This document shows, piece after piece, positions 18,520 to 25,128 of a stretch of DNA of 64,000 nt; the first letter of the stretch is position 1, and every line of letters starts with the position of its first letter. The DNA lies in NCBI RefSeq assembly GCF_029285175.1, contig NZ_JABEDH010000001.1, positions 434,001 to 498,000 of the forward strand, in the 5' to 3' direction. This stretch comes from Sulfitobacter sp. M05. Lineage in GTDB: Bacteria > Pseudomonadota > Alphaproteobacteria > Rhodobacterales > Rhodobacteraceae. The position numbers and the translations under genes were made by a program. The notes under the pieces are model-generated. The model made no database searches, had not been told where the DNA came from, and saw only the letters and a program-made list of their open reading frames with translations.

Positions 18520-18539
18520 TGTTGTTCGGATTGTTGTTC
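18520..18539 (+). promoter_or_regulatory. Candidate integrase arm-type sites, left end
   Basis: Two direct copies of TGTTGTTC at 18520-18527 and 18532-18539, 57 bp inside the left att core. The same word occurs twice, in opposite orientation, near the right end (55835-55842 and 55857-55864). Such repeats at both prophage ends are typical of arm-binding sites for tyrosine integrases. Binding is inferred. Confidence 0.55.
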
Positions 18540-18560
18540 TGATTTTATGGAAAACGGGTA

Positions 18561-18803
18561 CTAATGCCCGTCATCCAAGCTGCCCTGGTACTCTACGGCC
18601 CATCGCTTCGCAGCTTCAAACTCCCGTGTTTCGATCAATCTTGCTAACAGCCTAGCTTCCATTGCGGCGACGGGTTGGCCATCTTCAAGGTGCTGGTGAA
18701 ATCGAGATTCGAGGTTATCCCTTAATTGTTCAAGGTCTTCTGCAAATCTTGTTTTGGCTTCGTCAGTGTCCAATGGGCTCTTTGGTGTAGTTTGCTCGGT
18801 CAT
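18561..18803 (-). CDS. Small phage protein, unknown function
   Basis: An 80-residue charged, helical protein, the last gene of the leftward early operon next to attL. It has acidic stretches (DTDEAKTRFAEDLEQLRDNL) and no membrane segment or recognised domain. The ATG at 18803 is chosen because the upstream in-frame region overlaps the preceding gene. The position next to the att site is where excisionases often lie, but it lacks a visible helix-turn-helix and I do not assign that role. Confidence 0.55.
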   Translation of the reverse strand: MTEQTTPKSPLDTDEAKTRFAEDLEQLRDNLESRFHQHLEDGQPVAAMEARLLARLIETREFEAAKRWAVEYQGSLDDGH

Positions 18804-18816
18804 GTTTGATGTCTTT

Positions 18817-19089
18817 CTACGTTGTCTGTTTCGGGAAGTCTTCGGGGCATAGCGTCTCACGACGTTCCAGTGCTGCGCGCGCGCCATTCAGCGTCATACC
18901 GAACAAATCATCACTGCCAGTAAGCTCGGAGCCTGCGCGACGCCAAGCATGACCTTTCGCAACCATCTGCATCCATTCTTTGTGATCGGGACAACCTGAG
19001 TTGGTAACGAACCTGTTGCGGTATGACTGTTTGTCATTGTTGGGCAGCCCTAGTGCATGGCGCGCAAGGTCTCGCTGTTTTGGTGTCAT
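18817..19089 (-). CDS. Small phage protein, unknown function
   Basis: A 90-residue basic protein starting MTPKQRDLARHALGLPN; AAGGACG precedes the ATG at 19089. The segment after it (SYRNRFVTNSGCPDHKEWMQ) and GHAWRRAG resemble a small family common in proteobacterial phages whose role is unknown. It lies between the C5 methyltransferase gene and the last small gene of the operon, separated from each by short gaps. Nothing points to catalysis. Confidence 0.6.
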   Translation of the reverse strand: MTPKQRDLARHALGLPNNDKQSYRNRFVTNSGCPDHKEWMQMVAKGHAWRRAGSELTGSDDLFGMTLNGARAALERRETLCPEDFPKQTT

Positions 19090-19121
19090 TTGTCCGTCCT
19101 TTTTTCTGGTGGTTGTTTTGG

Positions 19122-20198
19122 TCAGGCTGACCACTCGAAAAGATCGTGCGCCGGCGCAGCGTCTAGCTGGTCCACGTTTCGTTCCATGAAGGCACGGCAG
19201 GCTGCGGTAGCTTGCGCAAGGTCAAGGCCGTTTCCGATGGCATGCAGCTGGCCAGCGCGACCGGGAGACGCATCAGCCAGCGGGAATGATCCGGGTCTAA
19301 CTGGCCGCCACTTTCCATCCCTGCCGTGCAGCCAGTCAGCAGCTGCCCCGTGCATTTCAATCGCGCTGGACCGGTGATCGCTGCAGTCGTCGGCAGGCTC
19401 ATGCCGCCCGCACCGCGCGTCTTGGTCTGGTAGTCTGGCCCCGCTTGGTCGTCCGCTGCCCGAGGCGTCGGCCATCCCGTCAGAATGACTTGTCGGGGCA
19501 ATTGATCGGTCCGTGTTCGTATGCTGCCGTCTGGGTTTTGCCCGCTGGTGGCCATTCCGGCTGTATCTTTCCAGTCCCGCGCACTTGTGGTCGCCCAGCC
19601 TGTCATCTGCGCCGCGCCAGATATCTTCAAGCACCTGTTGCCATTCGCGTCCTTCTGCCAGTCTCCGGTGCTGACCAGAGGTGTCGGCCAACAGGTTGTC
19701 GATCGATGCGAAATAAAGTCGTTGACGGATGTGGTACCCGCCGAAGCCCGCAGCGCAGGTATCGACAGGCCCGAAGGCGTAGTCCGCCGCTTCCAAGTCA
19801 GCTTGTACAAGGTCCGCCCACTTGAGGCCGTCATTGCTCGCAACCTGTTCTCCAAGGATCGCTTGAGGGCGACACTGTTCGATGAGCCAATACCAGTCGG
19901 GCCAAAGGTGCCGCTCGTCATCAAACCCAAGGCCCTTGCCTGCCGCGCTGAGAGGTTGGCAGGGACATGATCCTGTCCAGATGGGTTGATCGTCGCGCCA
20001 TCCGGCAGCGCGCAGCGCCATGGCCCAGATGCCCACGCCTGCAAAGAAATGGCATTGCGTGTAGCCATCCAAGTTTGACGGTTTGACATCTCGGATATCT
20101 CTTTCGTCCACGTCTCCGGCTGGGATTTCGCCTGCTGCAATGAGGTTGCGAAGGGTTTGAGCGGCATATGGTTCGACCTCATTGTAATACACAGACAC
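19122..20198 (-). CDS. Phage C5-cytosine DNA methyltransferase
   Basis: About 358 residues if started at the GTG at 20198. It shows the SAM-binding start HFFAGVGIWAMALRAAGW (motif I FAGVG), the catalytic motif IV GSCPCQPLSAAGKGLG with the nucleophilic cysteine in PCQP, and a late HIRQRLYFAS that corresponds to motif VIII QxRxR. The usual ENV motif appears as GEQVAS. It would methylate cytosine in a specific DNA site, perhaps to evade host restriction. No cognate restriction gene is near, so it is an orphan. An open frame runs upstream to 20447 but overlaps another gene and has no better start. Confidence 0.8.
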   Translation of the reverse strand: MSVYYNEVEPYAAQTLRNLIAAGEIPAGDVDERDIRDVKPSNLDGYTQCHFFAGVGIWAMALRAAGWRDDQPIWTGSCPCQPLSAAGKGLGFDDERHLWPDWYWLIEQCRPQAILGEQVASNDGLKWADLVQADLEAADYAFGPVDTCAAGFGGYHIRQRLYFASIDNLLADTSGQHRRLAEGREWQQVLEDIWRGADDRLGDHKCAGLERYSRNGHQRAKPRRQHTNTDRSIAPTSHSDGMADASGSGRPSGARLPDQDARCGRHEPADDCSDHRSSAIEMHGAAADWLHGRDGKWRPVRPGSFPLADASPGRAGQLHAIGNGLDLAQATAACRAFMERNVDQLDAAPAHDLFEWSA

Positions 20199-20220
20199 TC
20201 TGGGCGGTCTCTTCTCGTTG

Positions 20221-20505
20221 TTATTTGAGTAACGCCGTGACGGGGTGTGTCGCGACAGCTTTGAAGTATGCGTTTCGCGCGCACATCGCGGCGGTTTCAA
20301 GCGATGGGACGTCAACGCCCAAAATGCGTTCGCCCGGTCCTTGCCAATAATGTTGTCCTGTATTGTCTGTGCCGTAGTTGAAAACACCAACGGGGCTGGC
20401 GCACGTCCAAATGGGTGCGTCTGGATTGGCATCCATTCTTTGGGCAAAGACTGGCTCTTTGATTTCTGGCAATTGATCAGTCCCTTTGTGATATTGCGGC
20501 AGCAA
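20221..20505 (-). CDS. Small phage protein, unknown function
   Basis: Up to 94 residues from a TTG at 20505, or 71 from the ATG at 20436. The middle (WTCASPVGVFNYGTDNTGQH) and the end (LETAAMCARNAYFKAVATH) look like real coding sequence but belong to no family that I recognise. The TTG start would overlap the end of the preceding gene by 29 bp. Neither start has a clear ribosome site. It is part of the leftward early operon. Confidence 0.5.
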   Translation of the reverse strand: MLPQYHKGTDQLPEIKEPVFAQRMDANPDAPIWTCASPVGVFNYGTDNTGQHYWQGPGERILGVDVPSLETAAMCARNAYFKAVATHPVTALLK

Positions 20506-20668
20506 CCGCGATTTCTAAGTCAATTGCCTCATCAAGGTCCTCTTCGCTCAACACGACGTTCTCAGGTGTCTGGCCTGCAAAAACGCCGCCCTGACAAATA
20601 GTGTACACGTCTTTTCCGCGCAGGTGGCGGTAGCGGATCGCGTCAGCTTCGATGCTGTTGTCTGGCAT
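20477..20668 (-). CDS. Small phage protein, unknown function
   Basis: A 63-residue acidic protein (starts MPDNSIEADAIRYRHLRGKD). GAAAGGA stands before the ATG at 20668, so the longer upstream frame to 20815 is rejected. The opening resembles short phage proteins with an AxRYRxLR pattern found in early operons of many proteobacterial prophages. Function is unknown. Confidence 0.6.
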   Translation of the reverse strand: MPDNSIEADAIRYRHLRGKDVYTICQGGVFAGQTPENVVLSEEDLDEAIDLEIAVAAAISQRD

Positions 20669-20696
20669 AATGGTGATCCTTTCAGTGGGTGGAAAT

Positions 20697-20957
20697 TCAA
20701 CCATACATCTGCTTGAATTCGCGCTGACCGACCGCCCGGCGGGCGTCCAGATAGTCAGCCAAATCTTGAAGGTGGACACCCTTGGCGGATTTCTGGCTGG
20801 TCTCCATGCGCACAATGGGCAGGGCCAGCTGGCCTTCGCTAATCTTGCGAAGGAATTTAGGAAGGGTCAGGTGCGAGAAATAGTCTGCGCGCACCCTGTC
20901 CGCCGGTATCACCGCTTGGCCATCGTATTGGGCCATAAGTAAGAAGGCTGTGTTCAT
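20697..20957 (-). CDS. PrtN-like transcriptional activator
   Basis: An 86-residue protein very close in pattern to the pyocin activator PrtN family: MNTAFLLMAQYDGQAVIPAD, the FSHLTLPKFLRKISEG helix region and QKSAKGVHLQDLADYLDARR. In Pseudomonas PrtN turns on pyocin genes after DNA damage; related genes are found in temperate phages. Here it lies in the leftward early operon, away from any bacteriocin cluster. Its target in this phage is unknown; activating phage genes on induction is a reasonable guess. The family assignment rests on strong motif likeness. Confidence 0.85.
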   Translation of the reverse strand: MNTAFLLMAQYDGQAVIPADRVRADYFSHLTLPKFLRKISEGQLALPIVRMETSQKSAKGVHLQDLADYLDARRAVGQREFKQMYG

Positions 20958-21016
20958 TTCCGGTACTCTTCTGGTTTCCGTCGCTGGCCCCTGTTGCCAA
21001 GGGCCAGAAAGAGAAA

Positions 21017-21832
21017 TCAGGAGCGCCCGAAAAAGACCGGCAGGCCCGTTTCGTCGGCGGCGACAGTAGCCAATTCGGTGAATTTGGCTTGGCGCTGATA
21101 TTCAACACGGTGCCAATTGAACCCCAAAAGCAGGCCATCAGGCCGGACACGGAACCGGAATTTGGCTTTGATCTCGGTTGGCTCCTCACCCTGATAAAGT
21201 GGGATTGCCAGCTTGATCTCAGTGGGTACGACCAGATCATTTTTCACGTGGGTTTCGTTTTCGTAGATGAACGTGCGGTCCCCGTTGTCCAAACGTGTGC
21301 CGCTCTTGAAGGATGAACCTTGTGTGGCTTCCAGTTCACGGCAGATTTCGAGCAGGGTAGAGGCGTCAGGATCAACAACGTCCGCCACGTTTTCTTCAAT
21401 GAAGAACGCGAATTCCTGTTGTGAGTGGAATTCCCCCTCCATCTTGGCCCAGCGTTTGTATTCCTCGGAATCGCGCAGGACCAATGTCACGCTGTGTGCC
21501 GCCTGTTGTGGCAACAGTTCTTGGTCGTTGTTTGTGTGCCAATCCAAGTTGGCCGCGATCTGGCCGCTATCGTAGTCAGCGATAATGATGCTGCGATTGT
21601 CGCTGAACCGGTTTGCGTAGGCGGTCAGTGATGCGCGGTCATCGACTGTGATTGACTGCTTGATGTGTGGCGGCAGGTGGTTTGGGTCTGTAACCTCTTG
21701 AAGGGTGTAGCCCTGTGGCACAAGCGCATGCTTGCGCCCGTCGCTGTGTTCCATCAGGGGCTTGGCCAGTGCAGCTGCAAGGATACCTGTCTTGAGGGCA
21801 TTCTCAGGCAGGTTTTGGTTTGGATCGTCCAT
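21017..21832 (-). CDS. DUF2303 (YfdQ-like) phage protein
   Basis: A 271-residue protein starting MDDPNQNLPENALKTGILAA with AAGAGGA before the ATG at 21832. The body matches DUF2303: HIKQSITVDDRASLTAYANR, the FSDNRSIIIADYDSG strand and the EFAFFIEENVADVVDPD segment. DUF2303 genes occur in early operons of many enterobacterial and alphaproteobacterial prophages; the function is not established. The next gene upstream (111 residues) is its frequent neighbour type. A region rich in acidic residues ends with FRVRPDGLLLGFNWHRVE. No catalytic motif is seen. Confidence 0.8.
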   Translation of the reverse strand: MDDPNQNLPENALKTGILAAALAKPLMEHSDGRKHALVPQGYTLQEVTDPNHLPPHIKQSITVDDRASLTAYANRFSDNRSIIIADYDSGQIAANLDWHTNNDQELLPQQAAHSVTLVLRDSEEYKRWAKMEGEFHSQQEFAFFIEENVADVVDPDASTLLEICRELEATQGSSFKSGTRLDNGDRTFIYENETHVKNDLVVPTEIKLAIPLYQGEEPTEIKAKFRFRVRPDGLLLGFNWHRVEYQRQAKFTELATVAADETGLPVFFGRS

Positions 21833-21870
21833 CGTTGGTTCCTCTTGGTTTGAGAGTTTAGGTGGTTGGT

Positions 21871-22206
21871 TCACTCGGCTGCGTCCGCCGTGCGGCGGCG
21901 CTCGATCTCGTCTTCAATGTCGAATTGATTGGGATCACGGCGGGTCAGGCGGCCATCATCATCGGAAAAGTAAATTCCTGTTCCCATCGGACGGGCAGGG
22001 ATTTTGGGGGTCATTTTCGGAGTGCATTCGATCTGCCCCGCCTTGTTCCGTTTGAACGACAGTTTGAGTGCAATTTCGCCGTCACCGCCCGTTTCGTGCA
22101 TGGCCTCAATGACTTTGGTCAATTGCTGATCGCCTTCGCGCAGCAGTTCGCCGCGCCGAAAGCTTTGGATGAATTCGAGAAAATTGATTGAGTGATCGAT
22201 CTTCAT
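21871..22206 (-). CDS. Phage protein, unknown function, next to DUF2303
   Basis: A 111-residue protein with an ATG at 22206 preceded by GGAAGGAA. N-terminal half: SINFLEFIQSFRRGELLREG followed by a helix; C-terminal half with FRRGE and a DPNQFDIEDEIERRR tail. Similar short proteins precede DUF2303 genes in other prophages, and the pair may work together, perhaps in recombination or replication control. That is inference from gene order; no catalytic or metal-binding motif is present. Confidence 0.6.
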   Translation of the reverse strand: MKIDHSINFLEFIQSFRRGELLREGDQQLTKVIEAMHETGGDGEIALKLSFKRNKAGQIECTPKMTPKIPARPMGTGIYFSDDDGRLTRRDPNQFDIEDEIERRRTADAAE

Positions 22207-22222
22207 TGATGTGGTTCCTTCC

Positions 22223-22498
22223 CTATCGTGGGGTTGCGATTTTTCCGGTCCATGCGTCGAATTCGGTACGCAGGGCCATGAAGCGGCAGTAAGCGTGGCC
22301 GCGATGGTTCAATTGGCGGCGGCTGGTGATCTGGCAAACGGTGCGCAGGTACTCGGCGGCGGCTGTGGCGTTGAACTGTTCACCGGGCAAGCCGCTGCGG
22401 GTCGCGGCAAACTTCTGAAAGCGGGCATCGTTGCAGATGATCCCTGCCTGCTCGGCGGGGTTCAGATCGTCAAACTTTTGGCGCGCCGGGGTGTTCAT
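22223..22498 (-). CDS. Small phage protein, unknown function
   Basis: A 91-residue protein beginning MNTPARQKFDDLNPAEQAGI. Its start overlaps the stop of the preceding gene (ATGA at 22495-22498), so the two are translationally coupled. A basic C-terminal third (RRQLNHRGHAYCRFMALRTE) suggests nucleic-acid contact, but no family was recognised. It is part of the long leftward operon of overlapping short genes. Confidence 0.6.
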   Translation of the reverse strand: MNTPARQKFDDLNPAEQAGIICNDARFQKFAATRSGLPGEQFNATAAAEYLRTVCQITSRRQLNHRGHAYCRFMALRTEFDAWTGKIATPR

Positions 22499-22956
22499 TG
22501 CGCGCCCACACAGCTTTTCTGGCCGGGGCATTCCGGGCGTGTGGTTCCACCGGGGCAGGCGCATTCGGGCCAAAGGGCGCATTGGAATGTGGGTAGGTCA
22601 CGGGCTTCACCGACATCACGCTGTCCACTAAAGGTGCCGGAGGCGGCGCATTGCCCACCTCCGGCAAGTTGGGCGGCTGCATTTGCAGCGCGGGCGGTGT
22701 TCGGTGCGAAGTCAACGATGCGCTGTGCAGCCCGTTGCCAGCTTGTAAATGCCTCCTGATCGGATGCGCCGCGACCAACCACGTTGTGTAGACTTACTTC
22801 AAACAGGTGGCTGGTGGCATCGTTGGGCAGGTCCACAAAAGTGCCGCCGGTCTCTATGACTTCACCTACAAAAGCATCATGCAGGTCGGTGCCCGCTTTG
22901 CTTTCGATCCGTGACAGGAAGGCGGCTAGGGTGTTGTGAAGCTGGTGCAGGGTCAT
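22495..22956 (-). CDS. Phage protein, unknown function
   Basis: A 153-residue protein starting MTLHQLHNTLAAFLSRIESK. The first 95 residues look globular and acidic; the last 40 are Pro/Cys-rich (FQCALWPECACPGG and PECPGQKSC), which could bind a metal ion. Stop and start overlap by four bases with both neighbours. No family was recognised. Confidence 0.6.
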   Translation of the reverse strand: MTLHQLHNTLAAFLSRIESKAGTDLHDAFVGEVIETGGTFVDLPNDATSHLFEVSLHNVVGRGASDQEAFTSWQRAAQRIVDFAPNTARAANAAAQLAGGGQCAASGTFSGQRDVGEARDLPTFQCALWPECACPGGTTRPECPGQKSCVGAQ

Positions 22957-23168
22957 AGCAGTGATCCAAAGCTCTGATCTGTGGGCCGCGCGACGGCGAC
23001 GGTCTCCAGTATGGTGAATTCTGCGTCATTCTGTGCGGCCAGCTTTTCAGCGGCGCGCTCTGCATCGGCGAAACTGGAATAGCGCTGTCGCGGTTCTGTC
23101 TTTGAGTTTGGTCCAGCGGGCCTGCGGCAGATCATCCAGAAGCGGGCTGATTGCGGTAGCTCGGGCAT
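22953..23168 (-). CDS. Small phage protein, unknown function
   Basis: A 71-residue protein starting at the ATG at 23168, with GGGAGGTGCTGAG as a strong ribosome site. The segment FWMICRRPAGPNSKTEPRQR followed by YSSFADAERAAEKLAAQND is a beta-hairpin plus helix pattern seen in small phage proteins that pair with larger early-gene products. It is coupled to the next gene by an ATGA overlap. The function is not known. Confidence 0.55.
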   Translation of the reverse strand: MPELPQSARFWMICRRPAGPNSKTEPRQRYSSFADAERAAEKLAAQNDAEFTILETVAVARPTDQSFGSLL

Positions 23169-23204
23169 CTCAGCACCTCCCGCAGGAGTTAGGGGTGGGG
23201 GCTG

Positions 23205-23384
23205 TCATCCTAAAGCCTCCTCAACACGTTTGCCCAACCGGCGGGCGTCTTTCACCTCTTTGGCATCGTCGCTCAATGCACAGACGGTGGAAGCTGCGCG
23301 TTGTGCCGTGAAATCGTCGTGATGGGCGATGTCGGCCAAAATGGCGCGGGCATCTGCCAGCCGCGTTTCATCATCCGTGGTCAT
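23205..23384 (-). CDS. Small phage protein (59 residues), unknown function
   Basis: A short gene whose ATG at 23384 overlaps the stop of the upstream gene (ATGA). It encodes an acidic, helical product starting MTTDDETRLADARAILADI and ending in a charged KEVKDARRLGKRVEEALG helix. It fills a gap that would otherwise be the only hole in the leftward operon. No family was recognised. Confidence 0.55.
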   Translation of the reverse strand: MTTDDETRLADARAILADIAHHDDFTAQRAASTVCALSDDAKEVKDARRLGKRVEEALG

Positions 23385-23695
23385 ACCGGCACCCCGTCTT
23401 TCGGTGGGGTGTAGAATCCGGCGCGGGCATTGGCAATTTCTTCAGCGTGGTTGTGCGGATCCGTAAAGGGTGCGCCGCCGTCTTCGGTCCGCATGATGGC
23501 ACGGCGGGCAATCAGTTCGCCGCAGATGTCGGGCAGGTACATCGCCAAGATGCTTTGATCTTCGGCGCTGATTTCGCCAACCGCGCGGTTTTCGTCGATG
23601 CGGGCCAGAGTGCGCAGCATGTCGTCGCTGACCAATTCACCGGGGGTGATTGGTTGCGCTGGCGCGGAAGTGATAATGATTTGATTAACGTTCAT
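23381..23695 (-). CDS. First gene of leftward early operon, unknown function
   Basis: A 104-residue protein from the ATG at 23695, with CAGGAG upstream. It is the promoter-proximal gene of the leftward early operon, just downstream of two operators and a -10 box at 23753-23758. The product is acidic with a SDDMLRTLARIDENRAVGE helix and a FTDPHNHAEEIANARAGF tail; no known domain. A start at 23725 would place translation initiation inside the likely leader and is less likely. Confidence 0.6.
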   Translation of the reverse strand: MNVNQIIITSAPAQPITPGELVSDDMLRTLARIDENRAVGEISAEDQSILAMYLPDICGELIARRAIMRTEDGGAPFTDPHNHAEEIANARAGFYTPPKDGVPV

Positions 23696-23731
23696 GCATC
23701 CAATCTCCTGTGGGTATGGATGCATGGTTTA

Positions 23732-23747
23732 TAGGTTTTTAAACCTA
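23732..23747. promoter_or_regulatory. Operator O3 (phage repressor site)
   Basis: TAGGTTTTTAAACCTA, a 16-bp near-palindrome with 7-bp arms. It is identical to the site at 24839-24854 and lies over the expected transcription start of the leftward operon, just downstream of the -10 box. Confidence 0.75.
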
Positions 23748-23752
23748 AGTCA

Positions 23753-23781
23753 ATTATAAATGGGTTTTAAAACCCACTCCA
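23753..23781 (-). promoter_or_regulatory. Leftward early promoter (PL-like)
   Basis: On the minus strand a perfect -10 TATAAT (23753-23758) stands 17 bp from a weak -35 TGGAGT (23776-23781). One operator palindrome fills the spacer and another overlaps the start site, so a bound repressor would block it. Confidence 0.65.
23761..23776. promoter_or_regulatory. Operator O4 (phage repressor site)
   Basis: TGGGTTTTAAAACCCA is a perfect 16-bp palindrome between the -35 and -10 boxes of the leftward promoter. It shares the GGTTT/AAACC arms with the other three sites. Confidence 0.75.
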
Positions 23782-23817
23782 GTTCGAATCAGTTAGTAAG
23801 AGTGGCTGTTGTCTTGG

Positions 23818-24123
23818 TTATCTTGATCCGCGGGCGTTTGCGATGGTTACCATGTCATCGGCTTTGCGCTCCGCTCTTTTTCGCCATGCGGGATAAACGA
23901 TGAAAGGGGAGATAAGTATTCCGAAACCCAAGGTGCAAATACAGATCAAAAGGAGCACAAAGCCTCTCGCTACGAAGCCGTGAACCCAGAAATACAGCGG
24001 CCCAAACAGAAACGCCCAGAGCCAAGAGAGACCTGTGCTTTCGTCAAAGGTTGCAGTCAATTGGCGCTTTTCTGCTTGGTCTGCCATTGCGGATGTGACT
24101 AGGTCTGATTTCGGTTCGTTCAT
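23818..24123 (-). CDS. Small two-helix membrane protein, possible moron
   Basis: A 101-residue protein with two clear membrane segments (LSWLWAFLFGPLYFWVHGFV and GFVLLLICICTLGFGILISP) and charged ends. The pattern resembles small inner-membrane proteins of the DUF2628 type, but the match is weak. It lies outside the leftward operon promoter, next to the immunity region, where prophages often hold genes expressed in lysogeny. Function is unknown. Confidence 0.6.
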   Translation of the reverse strand: MNEPKSDLVTSAMADQAEKRQLTATFDESTGLSWLWAFLFGPLYFWVHGFVARGFVLLLICICTLGFGILISPFIVYPAWRKRAERKADDMVTIANARGSR

Positions 24124-24437
24124 TTGAGAAATCCTCGTAATGCAATTTGGTTCGTGGTTGGCTGCCGTTGAAATAGCTACTTCTGTAGGAGGCGGCGGCC
24201 CTATGCCCGATTAAGCCACAATGGCACTTCTATGATTGCCCTACAACCACTAGTGGAAGTGGTGGTAGGCGGCAGTAAATCTGCCGTCTAGACGTTCCCC
24301 TAATGTTCTCATAGCTTAATGTTGTAGATGAGAATCGCTCGGCGTGGCCTTGCAGCGACCACCCCTTTTTTTTGCCTTTCGGGGCGGTAGTAAAAATTTG
24401 AGGAAATAGGGGTGTATGGGCCGTATAGAGGTAATTG
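24124..24437. other. Spacer between moron-like gene and repressor
   Basis: About 310 bp with no supportable gene. A hairpin GGCAGTAAATCTGCC lies near 24270 and an eight-T run near 24366 on the plus strand; neither makes a convincing terminator. An 83-residue minus-strand frame over this stretch is low-complexity and is not called. Confidence 0.35.
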
Positions 24438-24779
24438 CTATTCTTCGTCAGATTCTTCAGGAGTATGATCTTGAGCGTCAAGAAGTCCTTCTCCGTAACT
24501 TAAGAGCTTCTGGCGGAGATCGAGTGATAGCCGAGATACTAGGAGAGCAATATCTCTCTCTTCTTTGGAATCGCTGTCGAGCATGAATTCTTCGACTGTT
24601 GTGCCAAGTGCGCGACAGATTTTCTCTGCAGTGTTCATTCTCGGCGAGCGGTTTTTGGCAAGCATTTGTCGAATGGTACTTGTGTCCAAATTCGCTTTTT
24701 TTGCTAACCCTGCTTCCGTGAGGTTGGGGTCCGCGTCGATTTTGGCTCTAAGGCGCTCAGTGAAGGTTGGGCTGGTCAT
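24438..24779 (-). CDS. XRE-family phage repressor (CI-like, short form)
   Basis: A 113-residue protein with an N-terminal helix-turn-helix: LTEAGLAKKANLDTSTIRQM followed by RMNTAEKICRALGTTVEEFM. It is short and lacks a LexA-like Ser/Lys peptidase domain, so it cannot self-cleave; induction must go another way. It is transcribed away from a Cro-like gene, and the gap between them carries two palindromic operators, with two more before the leftward operon. That arrangement makes it the best candidate for the immunity repressor. The ATG at 24779 gives the family-typical N-terminus; the upstream extension of six residues is not needed. Confidence 0.85.
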   Translation of the reverse strand: MTSPTFTERLRAKIDADPNLTEAGLAKKANLDTSTIRQMLAKNRSPRMNTAEKICRALGTTVEEFMLDSDSKEERDIALLVSRLSLDLRQKLLSYGEGLLDAQDHTPEESDEE

Positions 24780-24816
24780 GGGTTTTTGATCCCACATTGT
24801 GCGGCATTCAGCACTA

Positions 24817-24827
24817 GGTTTAAAACC
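24817..24827. promoter_or_regulatory. Operator O1 (phage repressor site)
   Basis: GGTTTAAAACC, a short palindrome with the same GGTTT/AAACC arms as the other operators. It lies between the repressor start and the -35 box of the rightward promoter. Confidence 0.6.
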
Positions 24828-24829
24828 CC

Positions 24830-24858
24830 TTGACTGAGTAGGTTTTTAAACCTAGTTC
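24830..24858 (+). promoter_or_regulatory. Rightward early promoter (PR-like)
   Basis: A -35 TTGACT (24830-24835) and a weak -10 TAGTTC (24853-24858) are 17 bp apart, with operator O2 in the spacer. The start site would then fall at or next to the ATG at 24865, giving a leaderless message for the Cro-like protein. Confidence 0.5.
24839..24854. promoter_or_regulatory. Operator O2 (phage repressor site)
   Basis: TAGGTTTTTAAACCTA is identical over 16 bp to O3, about 1.1 kb away. It sits in the spacer of the rightward promoter. Confidence 0.75.
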
Positions 24859-24864
24859 TGTCAC

Positions 24865-25083
24865 ATGGATAAGTTTCTTGAAGAAGTTCGTGAATACGCT
24901 GAGCGCTGCGGACGACAGCCGGGCACGGTAATTCAAAAAATGGTTGGGCTAAGCGGCACAACTTGGGAAAAATGGGCGTCAGGTCAGTCATTTCCAAGGG
25001 CGGATACCATTGACCGCATACGGGCTCACATCGCTGCAAACCCAGCCCCAACCGAGGCAGGGAGTAAAGGCGATGCAGAGTGA
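24865..25083 (+). CDS. Cro-like small HTH protein
   Basis: A 72-residue protein that is mostly one helix-turn-helix unit (GTVIQKMVGLSGTTWEKWAS with a following PRADTIDRIRAH helix). It is the first gene of the rightward operon, divergent from the repressor, the position of Cro in lambdoid switches. No ribosome site is visible before the ATG; with the promoter proposed here the message would be leaderless. The Cro role rests on position and size and not on close sequence likeness. Confidence 0.65.
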   Translation: MDKFLEEVREYAERCGRQPGTVIQKMVGLSGTTWEKWASGQSFPRADTIDRIRAHIAANPAPTEAGSKGDAE

Positions 25084-25128
25084 CTTATTTGCATTGTAGA
25101 TGTCTTCTTTCATTTGGGCGGGCATAGA

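Noticed and set aside
24230..24481. 83-residue minus-strand frame downstream of the repressor
   Set aside because: Overlaps the repressor end, unusual composition and no ribosome site.
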